Positions 18,317 through 26,777 of a stretch of 64,000 nucleotides of DNA are shown one piece after another; position 1 is the first letter of the stretch, and each line of letters opens with the position of its first letter. The translations under genes and the position numbers were made by a program. This DNA comes from Promethearchaeota archaeon (GTDB lineage Archaea > Asgardarchaeota > Lokiarchaeia > Sigyniarchaeales > SOKP01), in assembly GCA_016839585.1 (NCBI GenBank), contig JAEOTZ010000056.1:19967-83966 (forward strand). The letters run 5' to 3'. The notes under the pieces were generated by a model. That model was not told where the DNA came from. It ran no database searches and was given only the letters and a program-made list of their open reading frames with translations.

Positions 18317-18535
18317 ATTACATTAAAATTTCCAAGTTCTATAATTTGTCCTAGTTGCAAAAAGGAAATTAGGATCGAACGCGATGAAAAGGGTATGCTA
18401 ATTACTGATGAACTTCTCACAATGCGAATAAGGACTCCACTTTATACAGTTCCCGGAAAAATAACAGATGCCCGTGTAGATATAAGTATATGCTCTCAAT
18501 GTCGCACGATAGTTGGAATCGGTAGAAAAATGTAA
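18317..18535 (+). CDS. Small zinc-ribbon protein, copy 1, apparent ATT start
   Basis: The 72-residue product has a zinc ribbon made of Cys11-x2-Cys14 (CPSC) and Cys59-x2-Cys62 (CSQC), with a conserved middle segment rich in Thr, Arg and Ile. I know no function; such ribbons often bind nucleic acid. No canonical start codon exists between the in-frame TGA at 18308 and the first Cys. A good GGTGA site places initiation at ATT 18317. A paralogue at 26559 keeps the frame, the Cys residues and the unusual start. Differences between them are mainly third-position or conservative, arguing that both are translated. Confidence 0.6.
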   Translation: MTLKFPSSIICPSCKKEIRIERDEKGMLITDELLTMRIRTPLYTVPGKITDARVDISICSQCRTIVGIGRKM

Positions 18536-18561
18536 GTTCTTTTATTCATCCATAATCTAAT

Positions 18562-18672
18562 TTATTCTTTTTGTAGTTCTCTCATAATGGCTATAATGCT
18601 TGTAGGTAAAGTGATTCCAGCAATGACTAAAGCAATAATAAGTCCATATTTTTGTAAATTTTCGCGACTCAT
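18562..18672 (-). CDS. 36-residue single-span membrane peptide
   Basis: This is a short minus-strand frame from ATG at 18672 to TAA at 18562. The peptide has a polar N-terminus (MSREN), one hydrophobic helix of about 20 residues (about 10-30) and a charged end (RELQKE), which is the layout of a small membrane protein. It may instead be the surviving tail of a larger gene. No function can be given. Confidence 0.35.
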   Translation of the reverse strand: MSRENLQKYGLIIALVIAGITLPTSIIAIMRELQKE

Positions 18673-18709
18673 AAGTAGTATTGTGTATGGTTTGTTTATA
18701 AATTCATTT

Positions 18710-18866
18710 TTATTTTTATTCAATCCATTATAAAAAAACAGCTGTTATTATTGCGACAGCAATCCCCGCAAGTGTTACTATTATTGTTGGAACTTTTACC
18801 TTTTTCTCCCATTTTTTCTTAAATGCAACAATAGTAAGAACACATGCTATTGCTGATATTGAGATT
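18710..18866 (-). pseudogene. Two-helix membrane fragment without a normal start
   Basis: On the minus strand an open frame ends at a TAA near 18730. It encodes two hydrophobic helices separated by a Lys-rich loop (FKKKWEKKVK). It is bounded upstream by an in-frame TGA at about 18866, and no ATG, GTG or TTG is available. It could be the remnant of a membrane gene or a second case of unusual initiation. Nothing else is visible between 18536 and 18980 apart from the 36-residue frame beside it. Confidence 0.3.
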
Positions 18867-18980
18867 GAAGTCCTATATCAAAATTAAATTTTTTATTTAA
18901 TAAAAAAAAAGTTGTTTTATTATTTTTTTGCTGATAATTTAGGTTAGGTATCACAAATTACAAGGAAAGATTTAAATAAA

Positions 18981-20471
18981 TCAGCTACTGCTAATTCCCT
19001 TCAAATAATTACGCTTCTGGAGTAAAATTTGAATTTGCTCATCTACACGAGCTAAATCCATTCGTTCAGATATTTTTCCTCCAGATGTTCTTAATTTTTC
19101 CCATTTGAGAAAATTTTTTGATAATTCAGTTTGCTCCTCTTCGATTCGTTTAGTTAATAAATTTAAACCATGTAAATGAGCAATATCTAAAGCTTGTGTT
19201 AATAACTCTTGAGCTTCCTTAAATTCAAAAGTCACTAACCTTAATTTAGCTTGGATTAAGTGCATTTCGGCAAGGAGCGAAAAAAGTTCTTCATTTTCGG
19301 CGATAAACCGAATTTTTTCAATGTAAGGTTGGACATTATCTAATTCTTTTAAATTGCTAGATTTCTTTAGGCGTATTAAATAAAGATCGCATAAATTTAT
19401 TAAAGCATATAATTGAAACTCTAGAAATTTAGTATCCTTATTAGCAACTTCCTTAAAGATTTTTTCTGCTTTTGATTGAGAAATCTCGCGAGAATCTTTT
19501 TTTAACAATGCAGCTTCTTGAAGTCGATAAATTAACTCATTAAATTTGAAAGTCCCTTGTTTAACAAGTTCTCCCATTCGATCGTGACATTGTTGAGCTT
19601 TTTCAAGAGAATTTGATTTTAAATAAGTATCAAAAAGAGAGGAAATTAAAAGAAAAGTTTTCCAACTATTAATTTTGTAACACAACGATAGTCCTCTTTC
19701 TAAATGTTCTATTGCTTGCTTAATTTCTCCCTTTTCAGTAAGTTCCATTCCTAAAGAGTTATAAGCCCCAATAATTTCTTGTTTATCGTTAAGTTCGATG
19801 GCTAGTGCTAAGTATCGTCTTTTATATTCTAAAGCACGATCACTTTCACCCTTAATACTATATATGATAGATAACCATTTAGTTGTTTGCAGAATTAGCT
19901 TTTTATCATTTATCTCTTTAGCAAGTTGAGAAGCTTCACAAAAAAACATTAAACAATGGGAAATATCACCCCAACTAAAATAACAACAGCCCTTACGTAA
20001 TAAAACATATCCCTTCATCATTTTGAATTCATGCGAGGATTTTTGATTGTTCCTTGCAAGCAATTCTTCTGCTTCATTAATCACTTCTAAAGAGTTACTT
20101 GGTTCAAGCATACTTCCAAAAATTCGACTCTTCAACATAAGAGAACTAATGATTTCGTAATCTGATTTCAATTCTTTACTTTCTTTGTAGGCGAGTTCAG
20201 CGTAATTCAAAGCTTCTTTAGTAGATAAAAGATCAAAAAGAATAGAACTCTTCAAAAAAGAATAATGAAATCTTTCATGAGTAGTTAGATTTCTATTAAC
20301 ATCAAAATTATTTAAAATTTTGAGAGCTTCTTTGAGTTTCCAATTATTTTTCAGATTTTCTGCCTGTTCTAATTCTTGATTATTAATAATCGGCATCATG
20401 GTCAACTCTAACCTCAATTTTGGAGTAAAATTCTTATTAAGCTTCTCTAAATAAAGACACCTCTTAATCAT
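18981..20471 (-). CDS. TPR-repeat protein
   Basis: This 496-residue all-helical protein has a chain of tetratricopeptide-like repeats: helix pairs with alternating Ala/Gly/Tyr/Leu, for example AYNSLGMELTEKGEIKQAIE near residue 240. Repeats cover about 25-460. Such repeats act as protein-protein interaction scaffolds. Its start overlaps the stop of the upstream winged-helix regulator by an ATGA, so translation is coupled and the two proteins probably work together. It has no enzymatic domain and no signal peptide. Confidence 0.82.
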   Translation of the reverse strand: MIKRCLYLEKLNKNFTPKLRLELTMMPIINNQELEQAENLKNNWKLKEALKILNNFDVNRNLTTHERFHYSFLKSSILFDLLSTKEALNYAELAYKESKELKSDYEIISSLMLKSRIFGSMLEPSNSLEVINEAEELLARNNQKSSHEFKMMKGYVLLRKGCCYFSWGDISHCLMFFCEASQLAKEINDKKLILQTTKWLSIIYSIKGESDRALEYKRRYLALAIELNDKQEIIGAYNSLGMELTEKGEIKQAIEHLERGLSLCYKINSWKTFLLISSLFDTYLKSNSLEKAQQCHDRMGELVKQGTFKFNELIYRLQEAALLKKDSREISQSKAEKIFKEVANKDTKFLEFQLYALINLCDLYLIRLKKSSNLKELDNVQPYIEKIRFIAENEELFSLLAEMHLIQAKLRLVTFEFKEAQELLTQALDIAHLHGLNLLTKRIEEEQTELSKNFLKWEKLRTSGGKISERMDLARVDEQIQILLQKRNYLKGISSS

Positions 20472-21124
20472 TTCTTCATTATTATCTTTTTTTTTAGTTC
20501 AAAGAGAGCAGCGAGAGGTAAAGAGATGTCAAAATAAACAAAAGCCTCCTCTGTATTTAAATCTTCTTCCATTGCCAACTTTTGCAACTTCAAAATGTAT
20601 TCGGCATGGATATCCATTAGAGCTTCAGCGCGCTTTTTATCAAAATAGAACACAACAGGTGCAGGGATAAAGGATAAATATTCATCGTAGATATCTTTAA
20701 CTTTTTCAGGATCATCCAACTTGCTTTCAAGAAGATTCAGCAGTGGATCTAAATAACTCAACAATTTACTGATGTTATAACCTGTTTTTCGATAATGATT
20801 AATTACTTTTTTGTAAAAATTCTCCTCTTCTTCCTCTGCTTTTTTAAATTTTGGGTTAATTCTATAAATTTTTGGAGGAATTCTTCCTTTTATGACATTT
20901 TCAGGTGTTCTGCAGAGAAGAAGCCCCTCATTCTTCATTAGTTTTAGGTGCCTAGCGACCGTTGTTTTCCCTTGTTCTACATAATGAGTAATTTGAGTGA
21001 CATTCAATTCATTATGTAGTTCAAGGAGAGCCCATATATCAGATCTTATTCTGTGTTTAGCTATTAATTGGTCCCATTCTTCTTCAATTACATAAGTATT
21101 TTCTACATCTGACGAAATTTTCAT
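20468..21124 (-). CDS. Winged-helix transcription regulator
   Basis: This is a 218-residue DNA-binding protein. The N-terminal winged helix (about residues 25-95) shows the helix-turn-helix VTQITHYVEQGKTTVARHLK, followed by a wing with KGRIPPKIYRI, as in ArsR/MarR-type archaeal regulators. The remaining 120 residues are helical with an acidic linker and probably mediate oligomerisation or contact the TPR protein. It is translationally coupled to the TPR gene. About 360 AT-rich bases separate it from the divergent surface-protein gene, so either could be a target; that is inference. Confidence 0.82.
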   Translation of the reverse strand: MKISSDVENTYVIEEEWDQLIAKHRIRSDIWALLELHNELNVTQITHYVEQGKTTVARHLKLMKNEGLLLCRTPENVIKGRIPPKIYRINPKFKKAEEEEENFYKKVINHYRKTGYNISKLLSYLDPLLNLLESKLDDPEKVKDIYDEYLSFIPAPVVFYFDKKRAEALMDIHAEYILKLQKLAMEEDLNTEEAFVYFDISLPLAALFELKKKIIMKK

Positions 21125-21484
21125 ACCCTCTTTATAAATTTATTTTGGATATTAATATTACTCTTATTTTATTTTAATGTATAGAATTTTTCACATTTTT
21201 CATGATAATTTTACAATATATATACTATGGAATGTTATTAATTTTTACTTTTATATAATATATATTGATCTTAAATATAAAAATCTGATCGAAATATTTA
21301 TATGCAATACGTTCTGTTTAATATAATAATGGCACGATATTAGGATCAAGTCACAAAAATTTGTATAATCGAACGAAATTAATATAAATTAGTTTCTAAA
21401 AAAAAGGCAATTATAATGATTTTAGGAAAAGGATTCAAAAAAAAATAAAGAGTTAAATACAGAAAATAAGTAAATGGTGTTTTA
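21125..21484. other. Divergent intergenic region, AT-rich
   Basis: This lies between the winged-helix regulator (leftward) and the surface beta-propeller gene (rightward). I see no gene or clear repeat. TATA-like runs near 21200-21300 could serve either direction, and a weak GGTGT site precedes the ATG at 21485. It is a reasonable place for operators of the adjacent regulator. Confidence 0.4.
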
Positions 21485-23275
21485 ATGAATAAAAAAAAAA
21501 TACTGATTACTACTATAGTAATCCTGACTTTAAGCACTTTTGTGGATGTTATATTTTGTTCCTCGAATAGTAAAATTGATTTTCACAACAGACAATTGAA
21601 AATAGACAAAGATGATATCACAAATCTAAAATCCTCAACTGTTACTGTTAATACGACCGAAACTGACTTCTGGTATGATGGAGGAACAGCTTTTGGTGTT
21701 GATGTATCAGGGGGAAAAGCATATATAGCAGATGGGTTTGATGGATTAGAGATTATTGCTGTCTCAGATCCATCAGATATTTATGAAGTGAACCAATATC
21801 ATGATGGGGAGGGAGAAGCTAGGAAGGTCTTAGTTAGCGGGGATATGGCATACGTCGTAGAAAGATATTATGGAGTTCCGTTTGTTTGGCAAGCTATAGA
21901 GTATGTTGATCTTACATATGGAATTTTAGACTACCACCTCCAGGCTACTGAAACACGAAATATAGCACTCTCTGGTGACCTCTATGTGGCGAGTTGGCTT
22001 TATGGTGTAGAGGTATTTAGGCCCCCTCATCCAATATCTTTACCATACCCCCCGTACACGGAGTACCCAAGTATAATTGGTGCTTACTATAACGGTAATA
22101 ATGCGTCGAGAGATGTAACAATTTCAGATCAATACGTCTATGTTGCAGATGGTTTTTATGGTTTAGAAATCTATAATAGAACTGATCAGTCTCTAGTTGG
22201 ATATTATAATGATGGTGGTGATGCACTTGATATTTTTATTGTAGGAGATTATGCGTATGTTGGAGAAGGTTCTGATGGATTTGAGATAATTGATATTTCA
22301 GATCCTGCCCATCCAGAGGAACTAGGAAATTACAGTGATGGTGGTTATACATATGATATTTTTGTTGTAGGAGATTATGCGTATGTAGCTGATGGATCTG
22401 ATGGTTTGGAGATTATTGATATCTCAGTTCCTGCCCATCCAGTGGAAGTGGGAGGATATTATGACGGCAGTGGAACTGCCTATGAAGTTTTTGTTGTAGG
22501 AAATTATGCTTATGTAGCTGATGGGGATGATGGATTAGAGGTCATATATATTGATATTGTTGAACATTTTTTAGATGTCACTTCACCTACTGATTCATCA
22601 TATTGGCAGACAGGTGATAAATATCATATAAATTGGTATTGGGAAGGTGAAATCAATAATGTAAGGATTACATTACTTAAGGATGGTGCCTATGACCAAA
22701 CTATCAATGCAAACACTTCTAACGATGGAGATTACGAGTGGTCTGTACCTGGGGGGTTAGCTTATTCAAAACAGTATCAAATAAAAATAGAAGACGTTTT
22801 AGATCCGAGTGTGTTTGATTTAAGTAGTACCTTTGAAATATATACCAATACCATTACTGTATTAACACCAGATAGTACCACGTCCTGGGAAGCAGGAAAA
22901 TCCCAATACATTTACTGGGATTATACCGGCCGTATATCTACTGTTGATATCGTTCTGTATGAAGAAGGTAATTATGTGGATACAATTGAAACTTATATTC
23001 CGAATGAGGGTTCTTATTATTGGACAATCGATTCAAGTTTGGATGGTTCTACACGATACCAAATCAAAATCATGGAATCTGGAGATCCTAATATTTATAG
23101 CCTAAGCGATTATTTTACTATTGTAGAACCTCCCATTCAGAAGACGCCAATCTGGAAAGAAGGGTGGTTTTGGGCTATGATAGGGGCACTAGGCGGGTTA
23201 GTTCCCATTACTGCGATTATAGGGTATATAAGAAAGCGATTAAGGAGAAAAAAAAAGATTAAAAAAGAAATGTGA
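21485..23275 (+). CDS. Exported LVIVD beta-propeller protein with two Kre9-like domains
   Basis: This is a surface protein of 596 residues. An N-terminal signal sequence (about 1-25) is followed by repeated propeller blades (about 60-355) with the LVIVD-type pattern AYVADGSDGLEIIDIS...P. Two tandem domains follow (about 358-455 and 460-545), each reading like the fungal Kre9/KNH cell-wall module: a Trp-x-Thr/Ala-Gly start, an N/YWxxxG strand and a YQIKI ending. A transmembrane anchor and Lys/Arg tail (about 560-596) hold it in the membrane facing outward. It probably has an adhesive or cell-wall role. Tandem blade DNA from about 22190 to 22560 is internally repetitive. Confidence 0.8.
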   Translation: MNKKKILITTIVILTLSTFVDVIFCSSNSKIDFHNRQLKIDKDDITNLKSSTVTVNTTETDFWYDGGTAFGVDVSGGKAYIADGFDGLEIIAVSDPSDIYEVNQYHDGEGEARKVLVSGDMAYVVERYYGVPFVWQAIEYVDLTYGILDYHLQATETRNIALSGDLYVASWLYGVEVFRPPHPISLPYPPYTEYPSIIGAYYNGNNASRDVTISDQYVYVADGFYGLEIYNRTDQSLVGYYNDGGDALDIFIVGDYAYVGEGSDGFEIIDISDPAHPEELGNYSDGGYTYDIFVVGDYAYVADGSDGLEIIDISVPAHPVEVGGYYDGSGTAYEVFVVGNYAYVADGDDGLEVIYIDIVEHFLDVTSPTDSSYWQTGDKYHINWYWEGEINNVRITLLKDGAYDQTINANTSNDGDYEWSVPGGLAYSKQYQIKIEDVLDPSVFDLSSTFEIYTNTITVLTPDSTTSWEAGKSQYIYWDYTGRISTVDIVLYEEGNYVDTIETYIPNEGSYYWTIDSSLDGSTRYQIKIMESGDPNIYSLSDYFTIVEPPIQKTPIWKEGWFWAMIGALGGLVPITAIIGYIRKRLRRKKKIKKEM

Positions 23276-23305
23276 ATTATTTTTTTTACTTTTATTTTAT
23301 TTATT

Positions 23306-23384
23306 TTTTTCTTTCTATTTTTCTTGCAGTTTTTTAGCTATGTTTTGGGCAAGTTCACATCCAACTATCTCTATTCCGTTAATT
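23306..23384 (-). repeat. Copy 2 of the decayed gene-tail repeat
   Basis: This matches 17516-17595 over about 80 bases. On the minus strand it gives an uninterrupted C-terminal peptide, INGIEIVGCELAQN then IAKKLQEK, ending at a TAG whose complement is at 23315-23317. There is no start codon close by, so it looks like the last 25-30 codons of a lost gene. Confidence 0.5.
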
Positions 23385-23405
23385 TCCCACTTAAGCTGTT
23401 TTAAT

Positions 23406-23516
23406 TATGAATACTATGAATATTGTTCTGCTAATTTAGAAGAAGAAGAAAGTTTTGAGAGGTTACGAGCCTACAATAAAAGACTATATGAAGAAGAACA
23501 AAAACAGAAAAGTTAA
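23406..23516 (+). pseudogene. Relic of a small Cys-containing charged protein, copy A
   Basis: This is an open frame without a start codon ending at TAA 23514-23516. It encodes YCSANLEEEESFERLRAY and a Glu/Lys/Gln-rich end. A clearly related frame occurs at 26354, where the start (TTG behind an AAGGAG site) and a CESC motif are kept but an in-frame stop has appeared. Together they suggest a once-functional small zinc-ribbon gene family now decaying. Confidence 0.45.
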
Positions 23517-23612
23517 ATAATGAACTTATTTTTAATTTCATTTTTGTTATTATTTCTGCTAAAGATCCTTTAAGAGATTGGAATTTATTCCCATTAAGGA
23601 TCCAAAAACGTT

Positions 23613-24149
23613 TCACATTTTAGAGTCGCTCGTAGGAGGATCTATTTCTACCTTGTTCCGGTTGTATATCTCTGATATGATTTTAAAGAATGATGCTTTT
23701 CTTTCTCTAAAATGATCTTTTGTCTCACCCTTATGTTTATTTATAGTGAATTTACACTTTTTTGTCTTGTAGTTACCTTTTTTATCCAAAACGAGAGCAC
23801 GCTTTTTTCTTGCTTTTAGTACTACTTGTACTTGACCCGGTTTTTTCGGGATAATATTAGCTACGTCGTGCCATCTTACCCATTTATCTTTTATGCCACT
23901 AGCTTCACGAATTTTATCTAAAGCAATGGTGTGAAGAACCCCAGGAGCTACCGTGAACATACTCCAGGCAAAACCGTTTTCACTTACTATTAAGAAGCCA
24001 GTAACTGGGCTGCGGGCAGCACCGCTTTTAGCACGCTGGCATGCTGAGGTGATGATTGGATCGCCTATGGGGACATTATTCATTAAGCCTTCATACCTTT
24101 TAACTTTATTAGGAGGAACTTCCCAACCTTTTATTATTGGAGGAGTCAT
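23613..24149 (-). CDS. Soluble basic protein, possibly PH-like fold, function unknown
   Basis: This is a 178-residue protein, basic in its second half. The pattern of strands (GFLIVSENGFAW, WVRWHDVANIIP, VQVVLKARKKRALVL, KKCKFTIN) followed by a C-terminal helix (FFKIISEIYNRNK) resembles bacterial-type PH-like domains. I have no search to confirm this. It has no signal peptide or membrane segment. It lies alone on the minus strand between the two large surface-protein genes. Function unknown. Confidence 0.5.
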   Translation of the reverse strand: MTPPIIKGWEVPPNKVKRYEGLMNNVPIGDPIITSACQRAKSGAARSPVTGFLIVSENGFAWSMFTVAPGVLHTIALDKIREASGIKDKWVRWHDVANIIPKKPGQVQVVLKARKKRALVLDKKGNYKTKKCKFTINKHKGETKDHFRERKASFFKIISEIYNRNKVEIDPPTSDSKM

Positions 24150-24330
24150 CTTTTTTATGTTCTTTTCGCCAAGAAAGTATATATTATAATATAAAAAGAT
24201 TTTTACTAATTATTTAAGATTTTATGTTTTCTGTTCTTCTCTTTTAAACAAAGAAGTAAAATATATTATACTCTTTATTTTTTTCAATATAAATTCAAAA
24301 TTAAATTAAAAAAAAAAAGAGAAAATTTTA

Positions 24331-26160
24331 TTATTTTTTTATTTTCCTGTAAAAGATTATTGATGCAAAACCGATAACCAGGAACGCTGTACTTATTAAT
24401 ACATATAAATCATATCCTGGTATAACTTCATCCTTATCTGCTTTAGCAGATATTAGATTATATTCAAAGATTACGGTATTTTCATCATTAAGTAGCTGAA
24501 CGGTCTTATAAATACCGAGAATTTCATCATATGTGCATTTTATTTGAAAATCTTCAATAGCTGTGCCATTTTGAGTAACAGTTAACCCAGATAATTCAGT
24601 TCCGGCGGGATATGAACGTCCTACTAAATAATAATAAGCGGGAACTGGTACAAACCACATCCAACTTCCCCAACTTCCATCTTCAGGATCGCAATATAAT
24701 CCCGTGCCTGTGGTATAACTTGGTTCTGCACTAAAACTAATAGTAGTCCAATCCCATACATCATAATACACATACCATAAGTTACCATCTAAGGTGATGT
24801 CATTGATTTTTCTTTTCATTTTAGCATCAAGCTGATTACAATCTGTTCCAAAAAGGGATTGTATATCAATTTCCCAAGAACCTCCAAATACATTTTCCAA
24901 TTCACCAGTATTCAATTTTGTCACTTTCCATTCGAATTCACTTCCAACAGGAATTTTAAACTCGAGGAGAATCACTTCAAAGATAGTGTCACCTGCTGAA
25001 TTTTTAATTTGGAAGAGGTCTGTAACACCAAGATTTTCATCATAAGTCCATATAGCTTCATAAGCTTCAACATCAGCATTGGTTTCGGTTACTATATTTC
25101 CTGAAGCACTAGTTCCAGCAGAATATGAAAGTTCCTCTAAAAATGTTACCACAGGGGTAGCAATTAGCCAAACAGATGGATTCCAAAAAAGTCCAGTTGG
25201 ATCCATAGGCAAACCATAAGTTACATCATCTCTATCTGGTAATAGTCCGTGCAATAATTCTTTATCCTTCCAATTCCATCCATCCACAATAATTTGATAC
25301 CAATCATCGAGACTAGGATAATTTAAAACAGAAACTATTTCAAATTTTGATTTATTACCCACTTCAGACGGAGCATTTAACGCCCACCAGCAATAATAGT
25401 CTAAAGCTAAATCCCAATCCGATCCAAAAACATCTTCTAATTCTGCTGTATTTAATTCAGTAACAATCCAGTTATAAGTTTCAATGGGTTGAATTTTTAG
25501 CTCAAATCCCCATAATTCGAAAATAACAGTATCAACATCGTTTTTAATCACAAAATTCTTGACTATACCAGTATTTTCATCATAAATCCAATTCACTTCG
25601 AAATTTCCTATATCAGTTCCAGTGTAATAAACAATATTATCATAAATGGAGTATCCCGTGTCATATGATACATTTGCAAGATATATACTTACTGGTCTTC
25701 CTATTATCCACACACTGGGATTCCAGAGCTCTCCCGAGGGATTCATAGGCAGGCTATAACCTTGATCATCTCTTACTGGAGTAGCTCCGAAAGTATTAAT
25801 TTTGTCTATCCATCCCCATCCATCATAAGTAATTCGCCACCAATCAGGATAAGAAGGATGATCCGTAATATTAACAATTGCAAATTTGGATTTCTGACCA
25901 AGAGCACTCGGTGCTACATCCCCACACCACCACATATAATCTCCTACATCAGTTGCCCAATCTCCACCAAACACACTATTTAATTCAGTAGTATCTAATT
26001 CTGTACACACGAATTCAAAATAATCATCAATTTCAAATCCAAGACTGTAATCACCTACAGCATTGGTTTTAGGTGTAGGTGATGCTACTCCTTGGAAGAT
26101 CACACTAGAAACAAGAAGGTTTAAGAGTACTACATAAATTATCCATTTTTTTGATTTCAT
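24331..26160 (-). CDS. Exported triple-repeat surface protein with C-terminal sorting-type anchor
   Basis: This 609-residue protein has a signal peptide (about 1-26) and three homologous modules of roughly 180-190 residues. Each starts with a strand like TELDTTELNSVFG and continues to a Trp-rich DGWGW/DGWNW segment. The third module is more divergent. The C-terminus has a Pro-Gly-Tyr motif (IPGYDLYVL), one hydrophobic helix and a Lys-rich end. That layout matches the PGF/Loki-CTERM type of surface-sorting signal. Location would be the outer face of the cell. The module itself is not one I recognise. It is monocistronic. Confidence 0.72.
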   Translation of the reverse strand: MKSKKWIIYVVLLNLLVSSVIFQGVASPTPKTNAVGDYSLGFEIDDYFEFVCTELDTTELNSVFGGDWATDVGDYMWWCGDVAPSALGQKSKFAIVNITDHPSYPDWWRITYDGWGWIDKINTFGATPVRDDQGYSLPMNPSGELWNPSVWIIGRPVSIYLANVSYDTGYSIYDNIVYYTGTDIGNFEVNWIYDENTGIVKNFVIKNDVDTVIFELWGFELKIQPIETYNWIVTELNTAELEDVFGSDWDLALDYYCWWALNAPSEVGNKSKFEIVSVLNYPSLDDWYQIIVDGWNWKDKELLHGLLPDRDDVTYGLPMDPTGLFWNPSVWLIATPVVTFLEELSYSAGTSASGNIVTETNADVEAYEAIWTYDENLGVTDLFQIKNSAGDTIFEVILLEFKIPVGSEFEWKVTKLNTGELENVFGGSWEIDIQSLFGTDCNQLDAKMKRKINDITLDGNLWYVYYDVWDWTTISFSAEPSYTTGTGLYCDPEDGSWGSWMWFVPVPAYYYLVGRSYPAGTELSGLTVTQNGTAIEDFQIKCTYDEILGIYKTVQLLNDENTVIFEYNLISAKADKDEVIPGYDLYVLISTAFLVIGFASIIFYRKIKK

Positions 26161-26353
26161 AAAAATCGCTTTTTTATTTTATATTATTTAATTTCTTTCA
26201 AAAAGTAATTAAATATATATTAGATCTTCAAACGTATATATTAATATTAATGTTTTTTTTTTTTCTTGAAATAGGTTATTTTTAACTAATGATCGATAAC
26301 TACACTACTTCAATTTATAAGCTTCGAGTAACTCCCCGATGATAAGGAGTAAT

Positions 26354-26460
26354 TTGAAATATTGTGAATCTTGTTCTGCTAACTTGGTAGAATAAAATGG
26401 TTTTGAGAGCTTGCGAGCCTATATTAATAAAACTCTTGATATTTTGAAATTAGGCTAATT
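26354..26460 (+). pseudogene. Relic of a small zinc-ribbon gene, copy B
   Basis: TTG at 26354 follows an AAGGAG site and begins MKYCESCSANLVE, then an in-frame TAA at 26393. The same frame continues with FESLRAYINKTLDIL, which parallels FERLRAYNKRLYEEE in the copy at 23406. The nonsense codon makes this copy a probable pseudogene. Confidence 0.5.
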
Positions 26461-26547
26461 CAATGCTTAATTTATTAGTGGAGAATTGTATATTTTTATA
26501 ATATTTAGTGATTATTTATTCTAGCAATCCATAAAATTATAAATGAA

Positions 26548-26552
26548 GGTGA
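26548..26552 (+). promoter_or_regulatory. Ribosome-binding site of zinc-ribbon copy 2
   Basis: GGTGA sits six bases before ATT 26559, identical to copy 1. An ATG at 26543 upstream is in another frame and meets a stop after 17 codons, so it cannot be the start of this gene. Confidence 0.5.
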
Positions 26553-26558
26553 TTAAAA

Positions 26559-26777
26559 ATTACATTAAAATTTCCAAGTTCTATAATTTGTCCTAGCTGC
26601 AACAAGGAAATTAGGTTCGAAAGCGATGAAAAGGGTTTGCTAAAGACTGCTGATCTTCTTACAATGAGAATAAGGACTCCACTTTATACAGTTCCTGGAA
26701 AAATAACAGATGCCCGTGTAGATATAACTATATGCACTCAATGTAGCACGATAGTTGGACTTGGTAGAAAAATATAA
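26559..26777 (+). CDS. Small zinc-ribbon protein, copy 2, apparent ATT start
   Basis: This is a 72-residue paralogue of the protein at 18317. The zinc ligands are kept (Cys11, Cys14, Cys59, Cys62), as is the central segment RIRTPLYTVPGKITDARVDI. Substitutions elsewhere are mostly conservative and there is no frameshift. As in copy 1 the only plausible initiation codon is ATT. Function unknown. About 260 AT-rich bases follow before the next gene. Confidence 0.6.
   Translation: MTLKFPSSIICPSCNKEIRFESDEKGLLKTADLLTMRIRTPLYTVPGKITDARVDITICTQCSTIVGLGRKI

Larger units (their letters stand above)
18216..18575 (+). repeat. Segmental duplication, copy 1 (promoter + zinc-ribbon gene + trailer)
   Basis: About 350 bases are matched at 26458-26822. 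The match covers an upstream region with a shared TATA-like TATATTTTTATAAT element, the ribosome-binding site, the whole small zinc-ribbon gene, and a trailer ending near the CTAATTTATTC segment. The two copies differ at scattered positions, mostly without frameshift in the gene, so both seem to be maintained. Confidence 0.8.
23276..23612. other. Intergenic stretch holding two gene relics
   Basis: It begins with T-rich sequence that may terminate the surface-protein transcript. It then contains copy 2 of the gene-tail repeat (23306-23384) and a decayed Cys-containing reading frame (23406-23516). No intact gene is visible. Confidence 0.45.
26161..26558. other. Intergenic stretch with relic copy B and the start of the duplicated block
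   Basis: After the leader of the surface-protein gene (up to about 26280) this holds a decayed small zinc-ribbon frame at 26354-26460. From 26458 it contains the promoter part of the duplicated block. No other gene is visible. Confidence 0.45.

Noticed and set aside
22190..22560. CRISPR-like tandem repetition
   Set aside because: The repeats are in-frame beta-propeller blades of the surface protein, not short repeats with unique spacers.
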